Position numbers and translations under genes: made by a program
Part shown: piece after piece, positions 49,450 through 58,748 of the stretch
Layout of the letters: every line of letters begins with the position of its first letter
How positions within the stretch are numbered: the first letter of the stretch is position 1
Assembly (NCBI RefSeq): GCF_014859525.1
Contig: NZ_JACUUB010000008.1
Location: forward strand, 1 to 64,000
Length of the DNA: 64,000 nt
Origin: Marinobacter sp.
GTDB lineage: Bacteria; Pseudomonadota; Gammaproteobacteria; Pseudomonadales; Oleiphilaceae
Direction: 5' to 3'
The notes under the pieces: generated by a model
Told to the model about the DNA's origin: nothing
Databases searched by the model: none
The model's input: only the letters and a program-made list of their open reading frames with translations

Positions 49450-51648
49450 TCACGCCGTCAATGGCAACCGGCGCTGTCGCTCTCCGGTCAGCGCAAACAG
49501 GGCGTTGCCCAGTGCCGGAATCACCGGCGGCACGCCAGGCTCACCCACGCCCGTCGGCGCAGCGTCACTGTCGACGATGTCCACGATAACCTCGGGCGCC
49601 TGATGCTGCTGCAGCAATCGGTAATCGTGAAAATTACTCTGACGCACTTCGCCTCCATCAAAGTTAATTTCACCGTACAACGCCGCGGTCAGGCCAAACA
49701 GGATGCCGCCGGCGATCTGATCCTCGACGATCCTCGGGTTAACCACCTGACCACAATCAACGCTGCAGGTCACTTTGTAGATTTTGATTTCACCCTGCTC
49801 GATTCCGGCCTCAACCACTTGGGCAACGTAGGTACCGAAACTCTGGAACAGAGCTATGCCCCGGGCCCTCCCCTCGGGCGCAGGCTGGTCCCAGCCGGCA
49901 AGCCTGGCAGCCCGGTCCAGAACCTCACGATGGCGGGGCTCGGCATCCAGCATTTTCCGACGAAACTGCACCGGGTCTTCACCAGACTCATGGGCCAGCT
50001 CATCCATAAAGGTCTCAACCGCAAAACCATTATGAGAATAACCCACCGAGCGCCACCAGGTAATCGGTACGCCGGGATCGGTATGGGTGTGCCGAACACT
50101 GACATTAGGCACCTGATACGGGTAACTAGTGGCGCCCTCAATAGCCGATATATCTTTTGGCGTGGCAATACCTTCCGCCATCAGACCAACCCTTCCCAAG
50201 GTGTCGTAAAGAAACTTCGGAGCCCAGGGGTATTGAGCGGGCGCCGCATTACGAACGTACCAGTCCAGTATCTTCGGACCGACAACCTGGTGGTGCCAGC
50301 CAGTCAACTCGCCGTCGTTCAGGCTGCCCTTCATCCGGTGCAGCATGGCCGGGCGCAGAAAACCGTGGCGGGTATCTTCTTCACGGGACCAGACCAGTTT
50401 GACTGGCACTTTGAGTTGATAAGCAACGGCTGCGGCTTCTTCGATGTAATCCTGCGTTAAACGACGGCCAAAACCGCCGCCCAGAAACGTTGTGTGGATG
50501 GTGATAGCACTGGGAGACAGATCCGAGTGCCTGGCGGCAGCAATTCGCCCCAGATCCGGTGCCTGAGTCGGCGCCCATACCTCCATGCCCCCGTCGTGAT
50601 ACCACGCTGTGGCGTTCATGGGCTCCAGGGTGGCGTGAGCCAGATAAGGCTGCTCGTATTCTGCTTCAATCACTTTCGTAGCCCGATCAGCGGCTTTGTC
50701 AACATTGCCTTCAGACCGCTCCCTCGCACCCGGGTCGTTCGTGGCCGCCTGCCGGTATCCTTCGAAAACCTGATCGGTCGAGAGATCAATAGCCTTGGTA
50801 AAGTCCCAATCCACCTGCAACGACTGCTGAGCCTTTCTGGCTTGCCAGTAGCTGTTGGCAACCACCGCAACGCCACGCTCCGTAATGAACGCATCCCGCA
50901 CACCGGGCAGGCCAATAATGTCATTCCGATTGAAGTCGTTAGCAGCTCCGCCGTATCGTGGGCTGCGAGTCATGACGGCATAGACCATGCCCGGCAGATC
51001 CACATCTATCCCATATACAGCCTTGCCGGTAGCTTTGGCGCGAGCGTCCAGCCTTCCAACCTGGCGGCCGATGTATTTCCATTCGGAACGTGGTTTCAGT
51101 GCAACCTTACCCCGGATCACTTCTTTGTCAGCCAACTCCACCAGCTGCCCGTATCGCAAAGAATCAATACCGTTCGGATGCACCACCCGACCGTCCTCGG
51201 TGGTGCAGGCGCCGGCATCCACACCCCACACCCCGGCCGCCGCCATCACCAACATCTGTCTGGCAGAAGCACCCGCCTCACGCAGAGGTTTCCAGCTGGT
51301 AGCAAGACTGGTACTGGCACCGGTTAACTGCAATCCGTACAGGGGGTTGCGGTATTCCGGAGCCACCGGAGCAAATTTCACTTTCATTCGGGCTGGGTTT
51401 ACGTCCAGCTCTTCGGCAATCAGGGTGGTCAACCCGGTGTAGGTGCCCTGACCCATTTCTACCCGGGCCAGGGTAAAGACAATGTTGTCATCGCGGGTCA
51501 GTTCGAGCCACACATCCGGTTTCCACTCACCGGTATCCGGCTGGAAACCCGTCTGAACCGATGCACAGCCAGGTAGCGATACCGCCAGGATCAAACTGCC
51601 CGAAGCACCGGTACTGACTTTAAGAAAATCGCGGCGATTCATGGTCAT
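49450..51648 (-). CDS. Xanthine dehydrogenase-family molybdopterin-binding subunit (isoquinoline 1-oxidoreductase beta-like), Tat signal
   Basis: MTMNRRDFLKVSTGASGSLILAVSLPGC twin-arginine/lipobox-like leader; VEMGQGTYTGLTTLIAEELDV; TTFLGGGFGRRLTQDYIEEAAAVA. Confidence 0.9.
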   Translation of the reverse strand: MTMNRRDFLKVSTGASGSLILAVSLPGCASVQTGFQPDTGEWKPDVWLELTRDDNIVFTLARVEMGQGTYTGLTTLIAEELDVNPARMKVKFAPVAPEYRNPLYGLQLTGASTSLATSWKPLREAGASARQMLVMAAAGVWGVDAGACTTEDGRVVHPNGIDSLRYGQLVELADKEVIRGKVALKPRSEWKYIGRQVGRLDARAKATGKAVYGIDVDLPGMVYAVMTRSPRYGGAANDFNRNDIIGLPGVRDAFITERGVAVVANSYWQARKAQQSLQVDWDFTKAIDLSTDQVFEGYRQAATNDPGARERSEGNVDKAADRATKVIEAEYEQPYLAHATLEPMNATAWYHDGGMEVWAPTQAPDLGRIAAARHSDLSPSAITIHTTFLGGGFGRRLTQDYIEEAAAVAYQLKVPVKLVWSREEDTRHGFLRPAMLHRMKGSLNDGELTGWHHQVVGPKILDWYVRNAAPAQYPWAPKFLYDTLGRVGLMAEGIATPKDISAIEGATSYPYQVPNVSVRHTHTDPGVPITWWRSVGYSHNGFAVETFMDELAHESGEDPVQFRRKMLDAEPRHREVLDRAARLAGWDQPAPEGRARGIALFQSFGTYVAQVVEAGIEQGEIKIYKVTCSVDCGQVVNPRIVEDQIAGGILFGLTAALYGEINFDGGEVRQSNFHDYRLLQQHQAPEVIVDIVDSDAAPTGVGEPGVPPVIPALGNALFALTGERQRRLPLTA

Positions 51649-51649
51649 A

Positions 51650-52138
51650 TCAGGCATCCTCCCCAGCTGGCTCATAATGGCCTACGCCGCCAGCGACGGC
51701 TTCCACCGCCGCAACAATCCGCGCATAGGTACCACACCGGCACAGGTTTCCGGTCATTGCGTTCACAATCTCCTCACGGGATGGTGACGGGTTATTGGCG
51801 AGCAAGTGCGCCGCTGTCATGATCTGCCCGGACTGGCAATAGCCGCATTGAGGTACACCCTGGTCGATCCACGCCTGTTGCAAAGGGTGCAGCTGACTGT
51901 CGTTCGCTAAACCTTCAATGGTTGTGATATCGGCACCATCAACCATTTCAACCGGCGTTAAACAAGAACGCGCAGGCTGACCGTTCACATGCACGGTGCA
52001 GGCCCCACACAAGCCTGCACCACAGCCAAACTTGGTACCTTTTAGCCCTATTTCATCCCGTACCACCCACAGCAAGGGGGTATCAGAGTCAACTTCAACA
52101 GTGTGTCTATGACCATTAATGGTCAGGCTGAACGCCAT
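51650..52138 (-). CDS. (2Fe-2S)-binding small subunit of the molybdenum hydroxylase
   Basis: [65 protein letters not shown]. Confidence 0.94.
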   Translation of the reverse strand: MAFSLTINGHRHTVEVDSDTPLLWVVRDEIGLKGTKFGCGAGLCGACTVHVNGQPARSCLTPVEMVDGADITTIEGLANDSQLHPLQQAWIDQGVPQCGYCQSGQIMTAAHLLANNPSPSREEIVNAMTGNLCRCGTYARIVAAVEAVAGGVGHYEPAGEDA

Positions 52139-52177
52139 GGCCCATTCCTTTTGTTGTTGCACACAAAAATAACTCGT

Positions 52178-52384
52178 TTATTTGACGACTTCCTTGCCAT
52201 CTTTATCTACCCAAATCTTACGGTCACCCGTATCCATTTTGCCTTGGGAATCCCATATTTCTCGATCTTGAGTCGCGCTTTCGATCTTGCCATTGTCATC
52301 CCAGATCACTCTGTCTTTACAACCAGCCAGCACCAAAAGGCTCGCCAGCATCACCACCGTCAAGGAACGCTTGTTCATACTCAC
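52178..52384 (-). CDS. Small putative lipoprotein with three internal DRxIW..GK repeats
   Basis: LLVLAGC lipobox; DRVIWDDNGKIES / DREIWDSQGKMDT / DRKIWVDKDGKEV. Confidence 0.7.
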   Translation of the reverse strand: MSMNKRSLTVVMLASLLVLAGCKDRVIWDDNGKIESATQDREIWDSQGKMDTGDRKIWVDKDGKEVVK

Positions 52385-52442
52385 TACCTCAGAAGAAGAT
52401 ACTCACGCGAATCGCCGGCACCATCTAACTCACCGGCCTAAC

Positions 52443-53024
52443 TTACCGGCGGTTGTGGATTTCCCGGTTGTTCTGTTTATCCCTGTCACCTTTACGCACC
52501 ATGACATAAACCGCCCCGGTGCCGCCATGGTGTTTCTGGGCCGAATGAAAGGCGAGCACGCTGTCGAGTTCTGGCAACCATTTCGCCAGGTAGCTTTTTA
52601 ACTGGGCTATGCCGTCCGGATTGCGTTCGCCTTTGCCGTGCAAAATGATCACCGATCGCAGCCCGTAACGCACGCAGTCGTTAATGAAGCCGAATACCTC
52701 ACGACGCGCCTGTTCCACAGTCATTCGATGCAAATCCAGCCTCGCCTCTATCGGGTATTGCCCCAGCCGGAGTTTTTTGAAAACACCGTGCTGGATACCC
52801 GGGCGCACCCAGCACAGCAGGTCTTGCGCAGTCAGGGGCTCGACCATGTCTGACGTCAAAGGGTTCAAATCCCGAATCGGCGTTTCAACCGCAGATTTCT
52901 GTCGCTCCAAGTGCCCGGGTGTCAGCTCTTTGGGCACTGACACTTCGGCACGATTCGGCCTGCGGATGCGCCGGACATCTTTCATCTCTTCAAGAAACGC
53001 CAAGCGTTCATCTTTACTGGTCAT
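52443..53024 (-). CDS. Smr/MutS family protein
   Basis: LDLHRMTVEQARREVFGFINDCVRYGLRSVIILHGKGERN Smr domain. Confidence 0.92.
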   Translation of the reverse strand: MTSKDERLAFLEEMKDVRRIRRPNRAEVSVPKELTPGHLERQKSAVETPIRDLNPLTSDMVEPLTAQDLLCWVRPGIQHGVFKKLRLGQYPIEARLDLHRMTVEQARREVFGFINDCVRYGLRSVIILHGKGERNPDGIAQLKSYLAKWLPELDSVLAFHSAQKHHGGTGAVYVMVRKGDRDKQNNREIHNRR

Positions 53025-53222
53025 GGGAGAAACTGCTTATGGATTGACAAGTATCAGAACTCTACCACTGAGGGGGACTACCATAAAGAAAAGCCCTCTG
53101 CTGCTCTGCGACGAAAATCGTAGGGCAGAATGCAACACCACTGAACTACACTTCAGACGTATGACAATAACTACGGAGCATCGGCCCGGGCCGACCAACT
53201 CCGGCACACCACGGATTGCGAT

Positions 53223-55139
53223 ATGGCTGCAGCAAATCAGGATACAACCCGCCCCCAGAATACCAGGGCCATCATGAACTTCCTGAGGGAGCACTCGCCT
53301 TTCTCGAGCATGGACGACACCCACTTGGCCCATTTTGCCGAACATGCCACATTACGCTTCTATGCCGATGAAGATGTTGTGTTATCGCCAGAGGACGGCG
53401 TGGTAAAGCGCTTTTACATCGTCAAGCAGGGTCGGATCCGCGGCGAACGCCACAACGAGAAAGAGGACCGGGCCGAGACCACCTTCGAGATCAGCCAAGG
53501 TGAATGCTTTCCATTGGCCGCCTTGATCGGCGAGCGTCCCACCCGAACCCTGCACCGGGCCTCGGGTGACACCTTCTGCCTGAGCATCGAACAAAAGGCA
53601 TTCATCACCCTGTTTTCCGAAAGTGATTCATTTCGCGACTTCTGTTTACGTGGGGTAAGCAGCCTGCTGGATCAGGTCAACCAGCGCATTCAGTCAAACG
53701 CCATGGCATCCATTGGTTCCAGCAACAGCCTGGACACACCGCTGGAACGTTATGCCCTGCGCAACCCAATCGTGTGTTCGCCAGATCTGCCGGTGCACAA
53801 GGCAGTCGCCCGCATGCATGAAAACAACGTAGGCAGCATCATCATTACCGACGACAACCGTCATCCCACCGGGATTTTCACCTTGCGGGATTTACGCACG
53901 ATGATTGCTGAAGCCAAGGGGCCGCTGGATACCCCCATACGTCAGGTGATGACACGAGACCCTTGCCGCCTGCCGGCCACGGCCGATGCGTTTGAGGCCG
54001 CCATGCTGATGGCCGAGCATCATTTTGCGCACCTCTGTGTAGTGGATGAGAACGACCTGCTGATCGGTGTGGTCTCAGAGAGAGATCTGTTTTCCCTGCA
54101 GCGCGTGGATCTGGTCAACCTGGCCCGAACCATTGGCACCGCAACTCACCTGCGCACTCTGGTCAGCCTGCGCGCAGATGTATCGCGACTGGTTGACTCT
54201 ATGCTCGCTCACGGCGCGGACTCAGGGCAAGTGGTCAAGATTATCACCACCCTGAATGACGTCACCGTGCGACGGGTACTGGAACTCAACCTGAAAAAAG
54301 ACGACCCCGGCATTCCCTTCACCTGGCTGACCTTTGGCAGTGAGGGGCGACAGGAACAAACACTGCTCACAGACCAGGACAATGGCATTCTGTTCGAAAC
54401 GCCTGACGGCATGACCGAGGAACAAGTACGGGAAAAACTGCTGCCTTTCGCCCGCAAGGTCAACGACGAGCTGGCGGAATGCGGTTTTACCTTGTGCAAA
54501 GGCAACATCATGGCCAGCAATCCCAAACTGTGCCTGAGCGTTGCCGAGTGGGATGACTGGTTTATCCGCTTTATCGATGCCTCAACCCCGCAAAACCTGG
54601 TCTACTCATCAATCTTCCTGGACATGCGCGCTGTTTTCGGCCCCACAGACTCTCTTCACCGCCTGTTGGAGCGGGTTCTTGCGCGAATACGTAAAAATGC
54701 TCTGTTCCAGAAAATGCTGGCCGGGAATGCGCTCCAGCGCAAACCGCCGCTAACCATGTTCCGGAATTTCCGATACCTGAACGAAGAAAAAAAGCATGTT
54801 CTGGACCTAAAGCGCCAGGGCCTGGCGCCTTTTGTCGAGTCAATCCGGGTATTTGCCCTTGCCAACGGCATTGAAAATGCCAACACGCTGGAGCGAATGG
54901 AACAACTCTCAAAGAAGGGCGTATTTGACGCTAAAGACGCTAACGCCTGGAAAGAGGCCTACAGCCTGATCCAGGCCATCCGGATGCGAGCCCACCAGGA
55001 AATGCTGGACAGGGACGAACCGCTGACCAATTACATTGACCCTGACGACCTGAACCCGCTGGACCGTCGAATTCTGAGAGAATCGTTCCGCCAGGCTCAG
55101 CGGCTTCAGCAAAAACTGGAAGTTACTTACCAACTCTAG
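53223..55139 (+). CDS. Cyclic-nucleotide-binding-like / CBS-pair / DUF294 putative nucleotidyltransferase
   Basis: N-terminal CAP_ED-like domain; ENNVGSIIITDDNRHPTGIFTLRDLR CBS; TFGSEGRQEQTLLTDQDNGILFE DUF294 NTase motif. Confidence 0.9.
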   Translation: MAAANQDTTRPQNTRAIMNFLREHSPFSSMDDTHLAHFAEHATLRFYADEDVVLSPEDGVVKRFYIVKQGRIRGERHNEKEDRAETTFEISQGECFPLAALIGERPTRTLHRASGDTFCLSIEQKAFITLFSESDSFRDFCLRGVSSLLDQVNQRIQSNAMASIGSSNSLDTPLERYALRNPIVCSPDLPVHKAVARMHENNVGSIIITDDNRHPTGIFTLRDLRTMIAEAKGPLDTPIRQVMTRDPCRLPATADAFEAAMLMAEHHFAHLCVVDENDLLIGVVSERDLFSLQRVDLVNLARTIGTATHLRTLVSLRADVSRLVDSMLAHGADSGQVVKIITTLNDVTVRRVLELNLKKDDPGIPFTWLTFGSEGRQEQTLLTDQDNGILFETPDGMTEEQVREKLLPFARKVNDELAECGFTLCKGNIMASNPKLCLSVAEWDDWFIRFIDASTPQNLVYSSIFLDMRAVFGPTDSLHRLLERVLARIRKNALFQKMLAGNALQRKPPLTMFRNFRYLNEEKKHVLDLKRQGLAPFVESIRVFALANGIENANTLERMEQLSKKGVFDAKDANAWKEAYSLIQAIRMRAHQEMLDRDEPLTNYIDPDDLNPLDRRILRESFRQAQRLQQKLEVTYQL

Positions 55140-55153
55140 GTGCTGGAATCACC

Positions 55154-55861
55154 ATGCTCGAATATATAAAGCAATGGCTGGCGCAGCGCCGAGGCGGCGC
55201 CATCGGCGATCACGATCCCGGCAATTTGCCAGAACCAAAGACAGTGGCCGAGCAACAGCTATCACGTTGCAGGCTGATTGTACTGGACCTTGAAACCACC
55301 GGGCTCAACGCGTCGAAAGATGAAGTTATTGCCATTGGAGCCGTCGCGATTGAAGGCGGCGTCATTCACCTGGACGACCAGTTTGACCTGATTTTACGGA
55401 GGCCCGAGCTCGACATCCGAGAAACCGTACTGATCCACGGTATTGGCCCGGAGGCACTCACCCAGGGTCATGAGACGGAAGATGCCCTGCTCTACCTCCT
55501 GGAGTGGATGAATGGCGACCCGGTTCTTGCTTACCACTCAGCCTTCGACCAAAAGTTCCTTGAAAAGACCCTAAAAGCGCAGCTCGGCTATGCCCGCCCC
55601 CATATCTGGATGGATGTTGCAGAACTGCTGCCGGCGCTCTTTCCAAATTCAAACGTGAAAGGCAGGGGCCTGGACGACTGGGCAGACTTTTTTGGACTCG
55701 AAGTTAGTGAACGGCATCACGCTGCAGCCGATGCGTTAGTAACCGCAGAACTGACACTCATCGCCCTGAACAAAGCACGGAAGAATAACGTCAAAACTCT
55801 GAAAGAATTGGCTGAAAAGCTGCATTATCAGCGCCGTTTAAAGAACATGCAGCGCTATTAA
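55154..55861 (+). CDS. 3'-5' exonuclease (DnaQ-like DEDD)
   Basis: LIVLDLETTGLNASKDEVIAIGAVAI; LAYHSAFDQKFLEKTL; ERHHAAADALVTAEL. Confidence 0.92.
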   Translation: MLEYIKQWLAQRRGGAIGDHDPGNLPEPKTVAEQQLSRCRLIVLDLETTGLNASKDEVIAIGAVAIEGGVIHLDDQFDLILRRPELDIRETVLIHGIGPEALTQGHETEDALLYLLEWMNGDPVLAYHSAFDQKFLEKTLKAQLGYARPHIWMDVAELLPALFPNSNVKGRGLDDWADFFGLEVSERHHAAADALVTAELTLIALNKARKNNVKTLKELAEKLHYQRRLKNMQRY

Positions 55862-55991
55862 CCACCCGGAACCAAGCCCCAATTGCCCGCCCTGTTTAAG
55901 GGCAAGTTACTGAGAGTTAGACCATTTGCCAATATCCTTAAATCCATTGACCAGTAAAGTCGGAGGAGACAACAAGTCGGAGAAGCACTAC

Positions 55992-56066
55992 ATGAATAAT
56001 AAATTCTCTATTCGCATTAACCCACAAAATAACCACCCAACCTCCACAACAACAATACAGGAGTGA
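55992..56066 (+). CDS. Possible 24-aa leader peptide / uORF upstream of the DUF4212-symporter operon
   Basis: ATG at 55992 with GGAGAAG upstream; MNNKFSIRINPQNNHPTSTTTIQE*, stop TGA at 56064-56066, ending in the SD region of the next gene. Confidence 0.3.
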   Translation: MNNKFSIRINPQNNHPTSTTTIQE

Positions 56067-56071
56067 TTTGT

Positions 56072-56335
56072 ATGTCAGGTCATAGCTACGACGCTGAGAA
56101 CTACTGGAAGGCGAACCTTCGCCTGATCTTCGGGAGCCTGATCATCTGGGCTCTGGTCTCATACGGTTTTGCCATTTTGTTACGCCCCATGCTCGCCGGC
56201 ATCCCAATTGGCGGCACAGATCTTGGCTTCTGGTTCGCCCAGCAAGGCTCGATCCTGGTCTTTATGGCTCTGATTTTCTTCTACGCCTGGCGCATGAATA
56301 AAATCGACGAAAAATTCGGCGTACACGAGGAGTAA
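56072..56335 (+). CDS. DUF4212 sodium/substrate symporter small subunit
   Basis: YWKANLRLIFGSLIIWALVSYGFAILLRPML; FWFAQQGSILVFMALIFFYAWRMNKIDEKFGV. Confidence 0.93.
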   Translation: MSGHSYDAENYWKANLRLIFGSLIIWALVSYGFAILLRPMLAGIPIGGTDLGFWFAQQGSILVFMALIFFYAWRMNKIDEKFGVHEE

Positions 56336-56341
56336 GAACCA

Positions 56342-58111
56342 ATGAGCCAATTTGCAATTAACCTCCTCTTCGTAGGGGGCTCGTTCCTGATCTATATCGG
56401 CATCGCCGTCTGGGCAAAAGCCGGTAGCACCAGTGATTTCTACGTCGCTGGCGGCGGTGTTCACCCCGTCACCAACGGCATGGCCATTGGCGCCGACTGG
56501 ATGTCTGCGGCATCCTTTATCTCAATGGCGGGCCTGATTGCCGCTGGCGGTTACGCCAACTCAAGCTTCCTGATGGGCTGGACCGGTGGTTACGTACTGC
56601 TCGCCATGCTGCTGGCACCGTACCTGCGCAAGTTCGGCAAGTTCACGGTTCCTGAGTTCATCGGTGATCGTTATTACAGCCCTAACGCCCGCCTGATCGC
56701 GGTTATCTGTCTGCTGGTAGCATCACTGACCTACGTTATCGGCCAGATGGCCGGCGCAGGTGTTGCCTTCTCTCGCTTCCTGGAGGTCGAAGCGACTAAC
56801 GGTCTAATCATCGCGGCGGTCGTGGTTTTCATCTACGCTGTGCTCGGTGGCATGAAAGGTATCACCTACACCCAGGTTGCCCAGTACTGCGTACTGATTA
56901 TCGCCTACACCATTCCGGCCGTGTTCATCTCCCTGCAGCTGACTGGCAACCCGATTCCGATGTTCGGTATGTTCTCTACCCACACTGAGTCTGGCCTGCC
57001 TTTGTTGGAAAAGCTGAACCAAGTGGTCACCGACCTTGGCTTTCGGGAATACACCGCAGATGTGGACAACAAGCTGAACATGATTCTGTTTACTCTGTCC
57101 CTGATGATCGGTACTGCCGGCCTTCCTCACGTTATCATCCGTTTCTTCACCGTACCTAAGGTATCCGACGCTCGCTGGTCCGGCGGCTGGGCTCTGGTCT
57201 TCATCGCCCTGCTTTACCTGACGGCTCCGGCTGTTGCCTCCATGGCGCGTCTGAACCTGATGACCACCATCTACCCGGAAGGCACCTCTGCCCAACCGAT
57301 CGAGTACGAAGCGCGTCCGGACTGGATTCGTACCTGGGAAGAAACTGGTCTGATCAGATTTGAAGACAAGAACAACGACGGTCGCATTCAGCTGTATGAC
57401 GATTCCAATGCTGGCTTCGCCGATACCGCCGCTGCACGTGGCTGGAACGGTAATGAACTGTCCGTTAACAACGACATCCTGGTACTGGCCAATCCGGAAA
57501 TTGCCAACTTGCCTGGCTGGGTTATCGGTCTGATTGCGGCGGGTGGTCTTGCTGCGGCACTGTCGACGGCGGCAGGTCTGTTGCTTGCAATATCCTCCGC
57601 GGTCAGTCACGACCTGATCAAAGGCCGACTCAACCCCAACATCAGCGATAAAGGCGAGCTGCTTGCGGCGCGTATCTCTATGGCGGTGGCCATAGTGGTC
57701 GCGACCTGGCTGGGAGCAAACCCTCCGGGCTTCGCCGCACAGGTGGTTGCACTCGCCTTCGGTATAGCGGCTGCCTCACTGTTCCCGGCATTGATGATGG
57801 GCATCTTCTCCAAGCGAGTGAACAACTTTGGCGCAAGCCTGGGTATGCTGTCCGGTCTGCTGTTCACGCTGATCTACATCTTCGTGTTCAAGGGTTGGTT
57901 CTTCATTCCAGGCACAGCTAACTTCCCGGATACCGCTGAGTACTGGGTATTGGGCATCTCCCCGCTGTCCATCGGTGCGGTTGGCGCTCTGGTTAACTTT
58001 GCGGTAGCCTTCAGTGTATCGAAAGTGACTGCCGAGCCGCCCATTGAAATCCAGGAGCTGGTTGAAAGCGTCCGTTACCCACGCGGTGCCGGTAGCGCTC
58101 AAGACCACTAA
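56342..58111 (+). CDS. Sodium:solute symporter family protein (acetate-type/VC_2705-like subfamily) with EF-hand-like loop
   Basis: FYVAGGGVHPVTNGMAIGADWMSAASFISMAGLIA; LPHVIIRFFTVPKVSDAR; DKNNDGRIQLYD insert. Confidence 0.93.
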   Translation: MSQFAINLLFVGGSFLIYIGIAVWAKAGSTSDFYVAGGGVHPVTNGMAIGADWMSAASFISMAGLIAAGGYANSSFLMGWTGGYVLLAMLLAPYLRKFGKFTVPEFIGDRYYSPNARLIAVICLLVASLTYVIGQMAGAGVAFSRFLEVEATNGLIIAAVVVFIYAVLGGMKGITYTQVAQYCVLIIAYTIPAVFISLQLTGNPIPMFGMFSTHTESGLPLLEKLNQVVTDLGFREYTADVDNKLNMILFTLSLMIGTAGLPHVIIRFFTVPKVSDARWSGGWALVFIALLYLTAPAVASMARLNLMTTIYPEGTSAQPIEYEARPDWIRTWEETGLIRFEDKNNDGRIQLYDDSNAGFADTAAARGWNGNELSVNNDILVLANPEIANLPGWVIGLIAAGGLAAALSTAAGLLLAISSAVSHDLIKGRLNPNISDKGELLAARISMAVAIVVATWLGANPPGFAAQVVALAFGIAAASLFPALMMGIFSKRVNNFGASLGMLSGLLFTLIYIFVFKGWFFIPGTANFPDTAEYWVLGISPLSIGAVGALVNFAVAFSVSKVTAEPPIEIQELVESVRYPRGAGSAQDH

Positions 58112-58157
58112 GCTGAAAGACAGCCTGATTCATTGATGACAATGACGGGTTGAAACC

Positions 58158-58194
58158 GAGCGGGCTTCCTCAGTGAGGGAGCCCGTTCTTTTTT
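58158..58194 (+). terminator. Rho-independent terminator after the symporter gene
   Basis: GAGCGGGCTTCCT-cagtg-AGGGAGCCCGTTC followed by TTTTTT. Confidence 0.75.
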
Positions 58195-58214
58195 GAGTTG
58201 AGGAATCCAATCGT

Positions 58215-58721
58215 ATGTTCTGGACTTTTGTTGCCACCATTATTTGTGGGCTTGGTGCCGCAGGTATTGCCCTTGGCATCCGGGCCGCCACCGCAAAACG
58301 TGCGCCTCGATGGATCATCCCTGTATTTGCCGGCGCTGGCATGCTTGGCTACCTTGTTTATGGAGAATACACCTGGTTTGACCACAAACGTTCTTTGCTC
58401 CCTGAAGAAGCCGTTGTGGTTGCCACAGAGCAAGAACAAATCTTTTTCAGACCCTGGACCTTTGTTGTCCCCTACGTCACAGCCTTTTCGACGGTCGATA
58501 CCAAGGGATTGCGCCAGGACACCGAAGACGGGAACATCATTCGCTTTACTTTGTATCGGTTCGAGCAAACGGTCACAGATGCAGTATCTCACCGGGCCCA
58601 CCTGATCAACTGCCAGAGTCGGGAGCTGGTACCACTGGATGCCAATGGCTCGCCAAGAGTGGATAACATGAAACGGCTGGAGGCCTCGGACCCCTTGTAT
58701 CAAACTGTTTGCGGCAGTTGA
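58215..58721 (+). CDS. Hypothetical membrane-anchored protein
   Basis: 168 aa with two predicted N-terminal hydrophobic segments, in frame between symporter and sensor kinase; no family recognised. Confidence 0.75.
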   Translation: MFWTFVATIICGLGAAGIALGIRAATAKRAPRWIIPVFAGAGMLGYLVYGEYTWFDHKRSLLPEEAVVVATEQEQIFFRPWTFVVPYVTAFSTVDTKGLRQDTEDGNIIRFTLYRFEQTVTDAVSHRAHLINCQSRELVPLDANGSPRVDNMKRLEASDPLYQTVCGS

Positions 58722-58748
58722 CTGCCGATCACCGGATAACAATCAAAC

